Shown here in pieces: positions 1-11,158 of a DNA stretch of 64,000 bases. The notes under the pieces are model-generated. The model was not told the origin of the DNA, did not search any database, and saw only the letters and a list, made by a program, of their open reading frames with translations. The position numbers were made by a program, and so were the translations under genes. How positions within the stretch are numbered: position 1 is the first letter of the stretch; each line of letters opens with the position of its first letter. The stretch comes from Pseudomonas sp. HN11. Lineage in GTDB: Bacteria > Pseudomonadota > Gammaproteobacteria > Pseudomonadales > Pseudomonadaceae. Location of the stretch: contig NZ_CP089985.1 in assembly GCF_021390155.1 (NCBI RefSeq), positions 4,847,001 through 4,911,000 of the forward strand. Reading direction: 5' to 3'.

Positions 1-425
1 GAATTGAGTTCCGACCAGGGCGATCCGACCAACTCGGGCACCACGTAGAAACTGGTGAGCAAGCTATTGCCGGTGAGGTCATGGCACTGGGAAAGCACGT
101 GGATCTTGTTGTGGATCTTCAGCTCGCGAGAGGCATGCACGAAGGTCTCGTTACGAAAACTGTAGAAGGGTTCCGAGTAACCGGCCGAAGCGACGATGGC
201 CGAGCAGCCGGCGAGCTTGCCGGTCTCGGTGTCTTCGAGCACGAAGAAATAGCTCTCTTCACCGTTGAAACTGACCTCGGCCGCGAAGGACGCTTCGCTG
301 GCGGCGATCTTGTCGCTCAGGCGTTCCACATCGTCCGGCAAGGAGGTGACACCAATCGGGCTGTCCGCAGCCAGACGCTGTACCTCGCCCAGATCAGCCA
401 TTTGCGCGGGGCGCATCACCAGCAT
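1..425 (-). CDS. aruF: Arginine N-succinyltransferase subunit alpha, N-terminal part
   Basis: The gene runs off the left edge, so only about the first 141 residues are present. The product transfers succinate from succinyl-CoA to arginine (or ornithine), the first step of the arginine succinyltransferase (AST) pathway, in the cytoplasm. The N-terminus (MLVMRPAQMADLGEV) and the GNAT-like stretch with SYFFVLEDT, GCSAIVA and LTSFYVVPELVGSPW are typical of AruF/AstA. The start has a good ribosome site (AAGGAG, 7 bases upstream). aruC lies upstream on the same strand, about 240 bp away across a REPIN, as in the pseudomonad aruCFGDBE operon. Subunit assignment (alpha rather than beta) is from recall of the family. 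Confidence 0.9.
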   Translation of the reverse strand, partial: MLVMRPAQMADLGEVQRLAADSPIGVTSLPDDVERLSDKIAASEASFAAEVSFNGEESYFFVLEDTETGKLAGCSAIVASAGYSEPFYSFRNETFVHASRELKIHNKIHVLSQCHDLTGNSLLTSFYVVPELVGSPWSELN

Positions 426-496
426 GGTGTCACTCCTTAACTCGAAAAACTCACAGAGGGAAAAATGCCGGACACGCTGAAACCAGTGAGGCCAAG

Positions 497-586
497 TGTG
501 GGAGCGGGCTTGCTCGCGAAAGCGGCCTGCCATTCAATACTTCAGGTGACTGAACCACTGCATTCGCGAGCAAGCCCGCTCCCACA
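497..586. repeat. REPIN (paired REP elements) between aruC and aruF
   Basis: Two inverted REP units face each other. The left arm reads TGTGGGAGCGGGCTTGCTCG and the right arm is its reverse complement, separated by about 40 bases. Both arms continue into the CGAA/TTCG pair. The element lies in the aruC-aruF intergenic gap, where it could form a large hairpin in the operon mRNA and alter expression of aruF relative to aruC. The same REP core recurs several times in this window. Confidence 0.9.
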
Positions 587-668
587 TTTGATCTTCACAG
601 CTCCAACCAGGGAGTCCGGCATGCAAATTTGTGTTTGGCACCCGAATCGCCGGGCACCAAACGGTCTA

Positions 669-2034
<1,366 letters not shown>

Positions 2035-2177
2035 AATAGCGTCGCAAAGGCGCAGTTTAAACTGCCGCGCAGGTTTGCGGCAGGATGAATGCGGGCGCCG
2101 CGCCCTAACTATCTAAGCTCATGCGCCGCCGTGCGGCTGATCTACTGGCAGTTTTCATAGCTCCAGAGATCAACCCT

Positions 2178-5100
2178 ATGACCACCACCTTCATCTCGCC
2201 CCCGTTGGCCGAAGACACGCGGCACCCAGACAACCACTACGCCCCGCTGCAAAACAGCTTCCCGGACTGGCTGGGCCAGGCCTCCACCCGCAGTCGGGCC
2301 GCCCTGAAAAGCGCCAATCCCAGGCACGCCAAGGCCATGGCCACCGCCCCCGCCGCGCACAAGAGCCGGTTGCAGCAGTTGACGACCGAGCACTGGAAAG
2401 CCCGCTCCCGCGTCGAGCAGACACTGGAGAAGCTTCAGGATGCAAAAGCATTCGCCAAGCCGATCCTCGAAGACGCCCTGCTCTCCCGTTACGGCCTGGA
2501 CCTCAACACCGACACGCTGTTCCTGCGTCTCTACATTCCTCAGCACCTGCCGTGGTTCCCCGCCGTCGGCTCCGGTGGTGCACGCGCCTTGACCGTATCG
2601 CTGCTGGACGCGGCGCTGCACAATTTTGATCTCAAGGAGACCCGCCCCGACGCCTACGAGGCGCAGTCGAGCTATATCACCCGCCCCTCCGGCAGTGGCC
2701 AGTTCGACACCTTGCCGGCGGTCAAGCAGGTGCTGTCGATTCCGGCCTTCATTGGCCTGTGTCGCGAGTTGGACATCGGTGCCCGCTACGCTCGCCATTT
2801 ACGCGCCGAATTGGGCATGGATGAACCGCTCGCCAGTGCCGTGCTGCAACACAAGGTTGTCGCCAGCCAGAAGGCCGCCCTGCGCGCATCACTGCAACTG
2901 GCGCGCCTGCAAGGCGATATCCAGGCGGACTACGCCCTGGCGATCGACAACCTGCTTGCAGATCACCCCGGCGTGACCTTCAACCGCCTGCCGCTGCGCT
3001 GTCACGCCCTGAGCATGATGGACGTGCCGCTCACCGGCATTCTGCTGTTCGCGCCGGACCTGGAGCAAACCCGTACTGTGCAGCGCCTGGTGACCTACAT
3101 CCCCGACGACCCAAGGCACCCGATCAAGGAGTACGCCTCGGCACGGGCCTTCCAGCGAGCGCTGACACAACAGTTGCGCGAGGAAACCTACCAGCGATTC
3201 TTCAGCCGCTTCATACCCCATGACCAGCTCGGGGTCTTTTTCGCCAGCCTCAACCAGCGCCTGGCCAAAATCACCTGGCATCCGTACCAGCCCGGCAGCG
3301 GCCTGGCGTCCTGGCGCGAAGAACCCAGTGCGGCGCCCAAGCTGCAATTTGCCGCATCGGCGATCGGTGGCGACCTGTGGCAGCACCAGTACCAACAGAG
3401 ACTCAACAAATTGCTGAATGACGCACGTACGCGTGCGGTGCCCACCGCCGATGCAGACCGCAATGCCCGCTGGGCGAGATGGGATGCGCTGGTCAACGTC
3501 GCGTCTTCGATTCTCAACGCCGTATTGCTGGTGGCGGCGCCATTCATCCCCGGCCTAGGCGAACTGATGCTGGGCTACATGGCGTACCAACTGCTGGATG
3601 ACGCCTTCGAAGGCATCGTCGACTGGGCTGAAGGCCTACGCACCGAGGCGTTCGGCCACCTGATGAGCGTGCTCGAAACCCTGGTGCAAGCCGGTGCCTT
3701 CGCCGCCGGCAGCACCATTGGCGTCACCGAACTGCGCAAGCTATTGCCTGAGGACGTGCGCGCATTCATCGACCGCTTCAAGCCCGTGACCCTGGCCGAT
3801 AGCAAGACCCGCTACTGGAAACCGGACCTTGGGCCTTACCAGCAAACCCTCAACGTGCCGGCCCGCCTCGGCCATGACCGGCTGGGACTGCTGCGCATAC
3901 GCGACGAAAACATCCTGGCGCTGGCAGGCAAGCACTATGCCGTGGAGAAAGTCACCGACACCGAACAGTACGTCATCAAACATCCCACCCGAACGGACGC
4001 CTACCGCCCCGTCCTGACTCACAACGGTGCCGGCGCCTGGCACACGGAACTTGAAAATCCCCTGCACTGGGACCAGCCGACCCTTCTGCAGCGCCTGGGC
4101 CACCCCGTGCGCCAACTCAGTAATAGCGACCGCGCCCTGGCCCTGCAATTGAGCGGTGTGGAAGAGGCCGCCTTACGCAGGATGCACCTTAACGGCGACC
4201 CACTGCCGCCGCTGCTTGCCGACACCCTGACACGGCTGCGCATCGACCGCGCCATCGGTCGGCTGATCGAACAACTGCGCAGCGACGATCCAGCGGTCTA
4301 TCACGCCATCGACCCGCAGGATCAACTGCAACTGCTCACCAGCTACGGCTATTGGCCCGCCTCCAAGGCCCTGCGTTTTCTCGATGCCCAGGGCAACATT
4401 GTGTGGCGCTTCGGTGAGAACCACCGCCCCGTGGTGCAGGTGCATGAGGCTCAGTTGAGCAACGGCGATTTGCTCAAGACCGTCCTCGAGGCCCTCACAC
4501 CCGACGAAATCCGCGCCTCGTTCGGCGAGCGCGCCAGCGACCCGCAATTGAGCCTGGAAACCCGCGCCAAACACTTGCGCCGTCGGCTGGCGGACATCGC
4601 CGAACGCCAACGCGCGCAATTGTTCGACTCACGCTACAGGCCCCTGCAACACACCTCGGATCCTGGGACGCAACGCTTGATAGACGCGGCGCCGAGCCTG
4701 CCGACCGAGGTGGCCGAGCATTTGCTCAGCCATGCCACTGGCGCAGAACTGCAGGCTCTCGACCAGCAACGCACCCCGCCGCGCCTGGCCGAACTCGCAC
4801 GTGCGGCGTGGCGGGAGGTACGCCTCAACCGCGCCTATGAGGGCCAGCATCTGGTGGTGGCGGACAGCCTGGACACCGACCGACTGGCCATGAACTCACT
4901 GAAACTGCTACCCGGCTGGTCTGCGCGCATACGCCTGGTGGCGCGGCATTACTCGCTGCAGGGCGAGGTATGGAACAGCGTCGGGCCTGAGGATGCCCGT
5001 ATCGTCCGGACACTGGTACGCACCCTCGACGGTCGCTACGTCCCCTACAACGGTAGTGGCCCGTTGTTCGGTGAGACCGACCTGTACAGCGCCATCCTCA

Positions 5101-8100
5101 AGGCCTTGCCCGACGCCCAGCGTAATGCGTTGAATATCCAGGTCACCGACAGCGTCGAACTCAAGCGTCGCCTGCGCCAGCAGCCCCTGCCCCGCGATGC
5201 GCTGCGGGTAGTGCTCGATGAGGGCGTGCCAACGCCACCTACGCGGGAAACGTTGCGCCTGCTCGGCAACAACGACGGTTACGTCGCATTACCGGCGCCT
5301 CGCCAGCAACAGCCGACCTTGTTGGAACGTGCCGGGCGGCTGTACCCACGCCTGGATAGCGCACGAATCCGCGCCCTCGTCGAGCACCTGGACCGCCAGC
5401 CGGGTGGAGCGGCCAATCGCCTGTCAGCTCTGGCCGAGGAATATCGGCAACTGCAACTCGACCTCGCCGAGTGGCGCGGCGCCACGCCGAACCAGCACCC
5501 AGTGACCGGCCTGGCCTTGTCGGCGGTCGAGCGCCGCTACGACCAGCGCAATCGCCAGCATCTGGCGCAACGCATCGAGCAGGCCTGGCGCCGGGAGAGC
5601 GAAATCGACAGCTACTTCGATGACCCGACACGTGATGGTTATTCCCTGCGACTCAACCTGCCGATCATCGGCCCACTGCCCAGCCTGACGGCCAGCTTTG
5701 AGCATGTGTCATTGCTGTCCCTGGTCGGCGCACGTGCCAGCCAAGGTGCGCAGGCGTTTCTTTCCAGGTTTCGTCAGGTGCGCCATTTGGATGTCCGCAA
5801 CGTCTCCCTCGGCAACCTGCCTTTGCAGGTGCATACCTGGCCCAACCTGAACACGCTCAGTCTGAGCGATTGCAACATTGTGTTGACCGCGGCCAATCAG
5901 GCTGAACTGGCCTCGATGAGCCGCCTGCATACCCTCGCACTCGACCACAACCCTTTGGGCCAGGTGCCCAGCGTGGAAGCCATGCGCGACTTGATCGCCC
6001 TGGACCTGACACACACCGGCATCGATCAGCTGCCGCCCGGCATACTCAGCCGCACCGACCTGGAGGCCGCCATACTGAGCGAAAACCAGATAAGAGAACT
6101 GCCAGATGCACTGTTCGAACAACCTGTGAGAATCAGCCAAAAATTCGACTTATCGAAAAATCCACTGTCGACACCCACCCTGCAACGCATAAAAGCCTAT
6201 TTCCAGACCCATGGCGCCCATTGGGAGGCCGATGCCCACCCTGCGGACATCCGTGAAGCACAACAGCTGTATCCCTCGCTCGATGGCAACGCGATCAACC
6301 GGTTCATTTTCTCCCTGCCCGGCGATATCGAAGCCGGACGCATTGAATTGGCACGCCTGGCTGCAGAACTGGACACCCTGCAGCAGGAACTCAGCACCTG
6401 GGCCGAAGTGCCCAGACTTCCCCACCTGGAACAGGCTCGGCGCCGAGCGTTGCAGCAGTTGCTGGAACAAAGCTGGCGCAGAGAACCACCGCAGGAAACA
6501 CACCTGGCCCGCTCGCTGGCGATCCCCCCACCGCTGTCCGGCGACCTGCCCACCCTCGGCACCCGCTTCAGACACGTGCGCTCTCTGGTCATCCAGGGCA
6601 ACGGCCGCGCTTTGCGGCCTGAGGGGTTTCTCGAGAGCTTCCCCGATCTCGACATCCTCAATATCGAAGACGCGAGGCTTGGGCAGATTCCCTCTTCGAT
6701 ACTGGCCCGCCAGAACCTGACGTTCCTCAGCCTGCAACGCTGCGCCCTTATGTTGTCGCCAGCGGACGCGCAGGCCCTGCAGGGCATGCAGGGCCTGGAA
6801 TACCTGGACCTGAGCAACAACCCCCTGGGCCTGATACCGGATTTTCATCAATTGCCTAATCTGGCCAGCGTATTGCTGAGTAACACCGGCTTGCAGGAGG
6901 TGCCCAACAGCCTGATCAGCCATGTGCCGCGCAACAGGGTGGACCTGAGCCACAACCTCATCGAACACCTGCCGGCGCCGTTGTTCGATCTGCCGGCATC
7001 GGTGAGCCGGGCTTTCGACCTGTCCGGCAACCTACTGTCCACTACGGCGCTGGAGCAGATCAAGCGCTACAGCCAGGCACGGCAGGAGCATTTCAACGCC
7101 CAGGCACCCGAGGCCGACCGCCAGCGCCTGCTAAGGCTCTACCCGACCTTGACGCCGGGCGAGGCCGATCGGTTCGTGTTTCAATTGCCCGGCACGATGC
7201 AGTCGGTAGCAGGCGCCCTGGCCAGCCTTGAAGCCGAGTACGCCCAACTCAGCACCGACCTGCACCAGTGGATGCTGGACGTGCCCGAGCGCCATCCGAT
7301 ACTGGATATTCCACTGGATGAAGCGGAACGCGCGCGCCAGCAACTGTTACGCAACGACTTCAAGACCCTGCTGGAACAGACCTGGCGGCGCGAGGGCGAA
7401 GAAGATGAAGAAAGCCTGGATGAGACGCTGACCCACGCCTTGATCATGGACACGCCGATCATGGGCAACCTGCCGCAGCTCAGCGCGCGATTCGAGCATG
7501 TTTCCTTGTTTCAATACATCGGCGACGGCGGCACCACCGCAGTCGATGGCACCTTGCAATGCTTCCCCATGCTGCAGTCGTTGAGCCTCACTCAATGTCA
7601 CCTGGGCGCAATTCCCACCTCGGTGTTCAACATGTCGCGATTGTCCAGCCTCGACTTGTCCAACTGTGCAATCACCCTCACGCCGACTACCAGTCGCACC
7701 CTGGGTGACCTGACGGAGATAGATTTCCTCGACCTGAGCGACAATCCTTTGACCCTGGCACCGGATGTCAGCCAATTGAGCCAAATCACTTCGTTGCATT
7801 TGCGTAACGCCCGGCTCAACCAGTTGCCCCAAGGTGTATTTTCACTGCCTAGCCTGCACACCCTGGACCTGAGTCAGAACCAGATCAGCGAGCTCACCAG
7901 CGATTTGCTGGAGATGATGTCCACTTTCAACGAAGACTCGGACTTGAGCGAGAACCCGTTGTCCGCGCAGAGCATCGGCTACCTGCGCACTTACTACGAA
8001 CGCACCGGTATTGATTTCCAGGTGGCAGAGGCGACTGTCGATGAGCAAGGTAATGCGTTGACGCCGCCATTGGACCAGCCCACCCCGAGCCCACAGGAGG

Positions 8101-8105
8101 AGTGA
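2178..8105 (+). CDS. Giant leucine-rich-repeat protein with dermonecrotic-toxin-like N-terminus, no NEL domain seen
   Basis: The protein has 1975 residues from the ATG at 2178; an in-frame ATG at 2121 has no ribosome site. The first ~700 residues resemble the dermonecrotic-toxin-like domain (DUF6543) of large Pseudomonas proteins, with a hydrophobic stretch at about 440-475 (VLLVAAPFIPGLGELMLGYM). From about residue 1055 a module of ~290-310 residues occurs three times (starting near 1055, 1364 and 1654). Each has an LYP start, a helical segment with an LEQ(S/T)WRRE-type motif, a P(L/I)xGxLPxL segment and 5-7 leucine-rich repeats. Relatives usually end in a NEL-type E3 ubiquitin ligase domain; here the chain stops after the last repeats with a Pro/Gln-rich tail, so an effector domain is not visible. 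No signal peptide is evident. It ends 9 bp from the convergent argR stop. Function is unknown; a host- or competitor-directed role is inference only. Confidence 0.75.
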   Translation: MTTTFISPPLAEDTRHPDNHYAPLQNSFPDWLGQASTRSRAALKSANPRHAKAMATAPAAHKSRLQQLTTEHWKARSRVEQTLEKLQDAKAFAKPILEDALLSRYGLDLNTDTLFLRLYIPQHLPWFPAVGSGGARALTVSLLDAALHNFDLKETRPDAYEAQSSYITRPSGSGQFDTLPAVKQVLSIPAFIGLCRELDIGARYARHLRAELGMDEPLASAVLQHKVVASQKAALRASLQLARLQGDIQADYALAIDNLLADHPGVTFNRLPLRCHALSMMDVPLTGILLFAPDLEQTRTVQRLVTYIPDDPRHPIKEYASARAFQRALTQQLREETYQRFFSRFIPHDQLGVFFASLNQRLAKITWHPYQPGSGLASWREEPSAAPKLQFAASAIGGDLWQHQYQQRLNKLLNDARTRAVPTADADRNARWARWDALVNVASSILNAVLLVAAPFIPGLGELMLGYMAYQLLDDAFEGIVDWAEGLRTEAFGHLMSVLETLVQAGAFAAGSTIGVTELRKLLPEDVRAFIDRFKPVTLADSKTRYWKPDLGPYQQTLNVPARLGHDRLGLLRIRDENILALAGKHYAVEKVTDTEQYVIKHPTRTDAYRPVLTHNGAGAWHTELENPLHWDQPTLLQRLGHPVRQLSNSDRALALQLSGVEEAALRRMHLNGDPLPPLLADTLTRLRIDRAIGRLIEQLRSDDPAVYHAIDPQDQLQLLTSYGYWPASKALRFLDAQGNIVWRFGENHRPVVQVHEAQLSNGDLLKTVLEALTPDEIRASFGERASDPQLSLETRAKHLRRRLADIAERQRAQLFDSRYRPLQHTSDPGTQRLIDAAPSLPTEVAEHLLSHATGAELQALDQQRTPPRLAELARAAWREVRLNRAYEGQHLVVADSLDTDRLAMNSLKLLPGWSARIRLVARHYSLQGEVWNSVGPEDARIVRTLVRTLDGRYVPYNGSGPLFGETDLYSAILKALPDAQRNALNIQVTDSVELKRRLRQQPLPRDALRVVLDEGVPTPPTRETLRLLGNNDGYVALPAPRQQQPTLLERAGRLYPRLDSARIRALVEHLDRQPGGAANRLSALAEEYRQLQLDLAEWRGATPNQHPVTGLALSAVERRYDQRNRQHLAQRIEQAWRRESEIDSYFDDPTRDGYSLRLNLPIIGPLPSLTASFEHVSLLSLVGARASQGAQAFLSRFRQVRHLDVRNVSLGNLPLQVHTWPNLNTLSLSDCNIVLTAANQAELASMSRLHTLALDHNPLGQVPSVEAMRDLIALDLTHTGIDQLPPGILSRTDLEAAILSENQIRELPDALFEQPVRISQKFDLSKNPLSTPTLQRIKAYFQTHGAHWEADAHPADIREAQQLYPSLDGNAINRFIFSLPGDIEAGRIELARLAAELDTLQQELSTWAEVPRLPHLEQARRRALQQLLEQSWRREPPQETHLARSLAIPPPLSGDLPTLGTRFRHVRSLVIQGNGRALRPEGFLESFPDLDILNIEDARLGQIPSSILARQNLTFLSLQRCALMLSPADAQALQGMQGLEYLDLSNNPLGLIPDFHQLPNLASVLLSNTGLQEVPNSLISHVPRNRVDLSHNLIEHLPAPLFDLPASVSRAFDLSGNLLSTTALEQIKRYSQARQEHFNAQAPEADRQRLLRLYPTLTPGEADRFVFQLPGTMQSVAGALASLEAEYAQLSTDLHQWMLDVPERHPILDIPLDEAERARQQLLRNDFKTLLEQTWRREGEEDEESLDETLTHALIMDTPIMGNLPQLSARFEHVSLFQYIGDGGTTAVDGTLQCFPMLQSLSLTQCHLGAIPTSVFNMSRLSSLDLSNCAITLTPTTSRTLGDLTEIDFLDLSDNPLTLAPDVSQLSQITSLHLRNARLNQLPQGVFSLPSLHTLDLSQNQISELTSDLLEMMSTFNEDSDLSENPLSAQSIGYLRTYYERTGIDFQVAEATVDEQGNALTPPLDQPTPSPQEE

Positions 8106-8114
8106 ATGTCCACC

Positions 8115-9095
8115 TCAACCGCGCTCGGCAGGCACCGACGACAGCTCGAACGGGCTGCTGCTGCGCCGTTGGTTACGGTCTTCACGAGGGGTCGCGCCAA
8201 AGAAGTTGCGGTAGGCGCTGGAGAAATGCGGCCCCGAGGAGAAGCCGCACGACAGGCCGATCTGGATGATCGACTTGCTGGTCTGCATGAGCATTTGGCG
8301 CGCTTTGTTAAGGCGCAATTCCAGGTAGTACTGACTGGGGACACGGTTGAGGTATTGCTTGAAGATGCGTTCGAGTTGTCGTCGTGACACACACACGTGC
8401 TGGGCGATTTCGTCGGTGGTCAGCGGTTCTTCGATATTCGCTTCCATCAACAGAACAGCCTGGGTCAACTTCGGATGGCTGGAGCCCAGGCGGTTTTGCA
8501 GTGGAATGCGCTGACGCTCGCCGCCTTCGCGGATGCGCTCCACCACCAGTTCTTCTGAGACGGCGCCGGCCAGTTCGGCACCATGATCACGGGCCAACAC
8601 CGCCAACAGCAGGTCGAGTACCGACATGCCACCGCAGGCGGTGAGACGGTCGCGGTCCCAGTCGAACAGGTGGCTGGTGGCGATAACCTTGGGGAAACGC
8701 TCGGCGAAATCGTCCTGCCAGCGCCAGTGCACGGCGGCGCGGTAGCCGTCGAGCAGACCGAGTTGGGCCAGCGGGTAGACACCCGCCGACAAACCGCCGA
8801 TCACACACCCGGCGCGGACCAGTTGCTTGAGCGCGGTGCTCAGTGGCGAGGCGATGACGGTGGGCGGCTCATCGGCCAGCAGGAAGAGCTTCTGGAACCC
8901 TTCGAGCTTGCCGGTCCACGGCTCGCCCGGTAGTTGCCAGGCGCCTTCGGTAGCAGGCTCGGCTTGCAGGAATGACAACTCGTAGACCACGTCCGGATGC
9001 ACCCGCTGGGCAACGCGCAAGGCCTCCTCAGCCAGCGCAAGCGTCAGTGCTTTTGTGCTGGGCCAAATCAGGAAACCAATTTTATGGGCGGTCAT
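8115..9095 (-). CDS. argR: AraC-family arginine regulator ArgR
   Basis: This 326-residue protein has an N-terminal DJ-1/PfpI-like (GlxA-type) sensor domain, about residues 8-190, with AGCVIGGLSAGVYPLAQLG. A C-terminal AraC/XylS DNA-binding domain follows (about 215-310), with ISQ-like helices in IAQHVCVSRRQLERIF and the signature IIQIGLSCGFSSGPHFSSAYR. In Pseudomonas ArgR senses arginine, activates aot and aru catabolic genes and represses biosynthetic ones. It is the last gene of the aotJQMOP-argR cluster, 157 bp after aotP. The ribosome site is weak (GGA about 13 bases before ATG). Its 3' end is convergent with the LRR gene. Confidence 0.93.
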   Translation of the reverse strand: MTAHKIGFLIWPSTKALTLALAEEALRVAQRVHPDVVYELSFLQAEPATEGAWQLPGEPWTGKLEGFQKLFLLADEPPTVIASPLSTALKQLVRAGCVIGGLSAGVYPLAQLGLLDGYRAAVHWRWQDDFAERFPKVIATSHLFDWDRDRLTACGGMSVLDLLLAVLARDHGAELAGAVSEELVVERIREGGERQRIPLQNRLGSSHPKLTQAVLLMEANIEEPLTTDEIAQHVCVSRRQLERIFKQYLNRVPSQYYLELRLNKARQMLMQTSKSIIQIGLSCGFSSGPHFSSAYRNFFGATPREDRNQRRSSSPFELSSVPAERG

Positions 9096-9252
9096 GGAGT
9101 GCTATCCGAAGCGAAGAACGGTAATGAAGGGGTGGGCTAATGCTAGCCCGTAAACCCACACAAATCTGTAAAGCTGATGACTTTCCAAATGCGGGAGGTC
9201 GACCTCAAGACTGTGGAGCATGCACTAACTCAGTGCACAAAAGCAGTCTTGA

Positions 9253-10017
9253 TTATTTCAAACTACCGGACAGGAACTGCTGCAAACGCTCGGACTGCGG
9301 GTTCACCAGCACTTCGCGCGGGTTGCCACGCTCTTCAACGATACCTTTGTGCAAAAACACCAGTTGGTTCGACACTTCACGGGCAAAGCCCATTTCGTGG
9401 GTCACCACCACCATGGTGCGGCCTTCCTGGGCCAGGTCCTGCATCACCTTGAGCACTTCGCCGACCAGTTCCGGGTCCAGCGCCGAGGTGGGCTCATCGA
9501 ACAGCATCACCTCCGGCTCCATCGCCAGGGCACGGGCGATGGCCACGCGCTGCTGCTCACCGCCGGACATGTGGCCGGGGAACGCATCTTTACGATGGCC
9601 CACGCCGACCTTGGCCAGGTAGTGCTCGGCCTTTTCACGGGCTTCTTTCTTCGACACGCCCAGCACGTGCACCGGGGCTTCCATCACGTTTTCAATCGCG
9701 GTCATGTGCGACCACAGGTTGAAATGCTGGAACACCATGGACAGGCGCGAACGCATGCGTTGCAGTTGCTTAGGGTCGGCGGCCTTCATGGCACCGTTCT
9801 TGTTGGCCACCAGTTTCAGCTCTTCGTTGTTGAGCAGAATCTTGCCAGCGTGAGGTTGCTCCAGCAGGTTGATGCAGCGCAAAAAGGTACTTTTGCCCGA
9901 ACCGCTGGAACCGATGATGCTGATAACATCACCGGCCGCGGCGGCCAGGGACACGCCTTTGAGCACTTCATGACTGCCATAGCGTTTATGCAGGTCTTGG
10001 ACTTCAAGTTTGTACAT
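9253..10017 (-). CDS. aotP: Arginine/ornithine ABC transporter ATP-binding protein
   Basis: This cytoplasmic ATPase energises the Aot importer. Of 254 residues, it has Walker [10 protein letters not shown], the ABC signature [15 protein letters not shown], Walker [13 protein letters not shown] and the switch histidine in VVTHEMG. A GTG 15 bases upstream is also in frame, but the ATG at 10017 gives the family's usual N-terminus, [14 protein letters not shown]. It follows aotO by 27 bp in the operon. Confidence 0.95.
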   Translation of the reverse strand: MYKLEVQDLHKRYGSHEVLKGVSLAAAAGDVISIIGSSGSGKSTFLRCINLLEQPHAGKILLNNEELKLVANKNGAMKAADPKQLQRMRSRLSMVFQHFNLWSHMTAIENVMEAPVHVLGVSKKEAREKAEHYLAKVGVGHRKDAFPGHMSGGEQQRVAIARALAMEPEVMLFDEPTSALDPELVGEVLKVMQDLAQEGRTMVVVTHEMGFAREVSNQLVFLHKGIVEERGNPREVLVNPQSERLQQFLSGSLK

Positions 10018-10044
10018 GCGGTCGGTTCTCACAAAAACAGGTGG

Positions 10045-11157
10045 TCAGTCGTTGAGCAAGCGCCCGCGACGCAGCGCTTCGCGCCCCGCCACCTTGGCCA
10101 GCCAGAAACCCGCTTGGGCATAACGTAGCCGTTCAACGGCAAACAACACCCCCGAAGTGCCTGCGCAAATTGTGCTTACGCGGTCTTCCAGGGGGTCAAT
10201 CACTTCAAAAATCGGCTCGCCTTTTTCGATCCGCTCACCGGCTTTACGCAGGTAGCTGATCACCCCGGCGTGGGGCGCGAACAGCAATTCGGTACCTTCG
10301 AAGGGCACGCCTTCACAGGGTTCGAATTGTGGCGCAGGCCACTCACCGTTGATCAGGCCCTGTTCGGCGAGAAACGCGAGAATGCCTTCGCCGTGGAAGA
10401 TCGCCTCGTCGCGGCCGGTATCGGCTTGACCGCCCAACTCCAGCGTAGTCGCCAGGCAGGCCAGCGGAATCTGCGCCTCAGGGAATGCCCGGGACAAACG
10501 CAGCCACGGCAGCGAGCAGGCCTCATCGAACGAACTGCCGCCAGAGTCCTCCGCCAGCAGGCCGACTTTCACATTCAGATGCGCCGACAATGAGCGCCAC
10601 TGCGGCCAGTGCTGCGGCAGCGCGTACATGTGCAGCGCGGCTTCAGCGTCGCAATGCAGGTCCAGCACCACATCGGCGGTGCAGGCGTGGCTCAGCAAGA
10701 TGCGCTGCATGCCTTGCAGCTGACTGCTGGGTTCGGGCAACGCATTGAGCGCGTCGGTCATTGCCTGACGGATCATGCGCACGTTGGCGTGAGGATCATC
10801 GCCCAACTTGCCGCCGAGCAACTCAGCAACCGGCTCGCTCAACTCAACGAAATCACGGTTGAAGTTCTTGCCGCTGCCCACCTCGAATCGCCCCTGGTGA
10901 CTGCCTTGCAGCAGCTGGCCCAGGCCCATCGGGTTGGCAACCGGCACCAGCTCGATCACGCCATTGAGCGCGCCCTGCTGCTCCAGTTCGGTGAGACGTT
11001 TTTTCAACTCCCAGGCGGCACGCATGCCGGGCAATTCATCGGCGTGCAAGCTGGCCTGGATATACGCCTTGCGCTCGCCCTGGCCGAAACGGAACACACT
11101 CAGTTGGCGCTCGCAGCCCAGGTGCCCCCACGGCAACAGATGATCGATACGTTCCAT
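10045..11157 (-). CDS. aotO: AotO, succinylglutamate desuccinylase/aspartoacylase-family protein
   Basis: This 370-residue protein belongs to the zinc-dependent desuccinylase/aspartoacylase (M14-like) superfamily. It shows HADELPG (HxxE zinc ligands, about residues 38-41), NFNRDF, and a third-ligand candidate in VVLDLHCDAEA. The C-terminal part (GVISYLRKAGERIEKGEPIFEVIDPLEDR) resembles a barrel-sandwich lipoyl-like fold, as in other members. It lies within the aot transport operon (1 bp after aotM, 27 bp before aotP). The P. aeruginosa gene at this place is aotO, reported as not needed for uptake as far as I recall; its substrate is unknown to me. Confidence 0.88.
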   Translation of the reverse strand: MERIDHLLPWGHLGCERQLSVFRFGQGERKAYIQASLHADELPGMRAAWELKKRLTELEQQGALNGVIELVPVANPMGLGQLLQGSHQGRFEVGSGKNFNRDFVELSEPVAELLGGKLGDDPHANVRMIRQAMTDALNALPEPSSQLQGMQRILLSHACTADVVLDLHCDAEAALHMYALPQHWPQWRSLSAHLNVKVGLLAEDSGGSSFDEACSLPWLRLSRAFPEAQIPLACLATTLELGGQADTGRDEAIFHGEGILAFLAEQGLINGEWPAPQFEPCEGVPFEGTELLFAPHAGVISYLRKAGERIEKGEPIFEVIDPLEDRVSTICAGTSGVLFAVERLRYAQAGFWLAKVAGREALRRGRLLND

Positions 11158-11158
11158 A

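Noticed and set aside
497..586. Inverted repeats near aruF as a CRISPR or terminator
   Set aside because: They match the REP core that recurs through the window; there are only two units in opposite orientation and no regular spacers.
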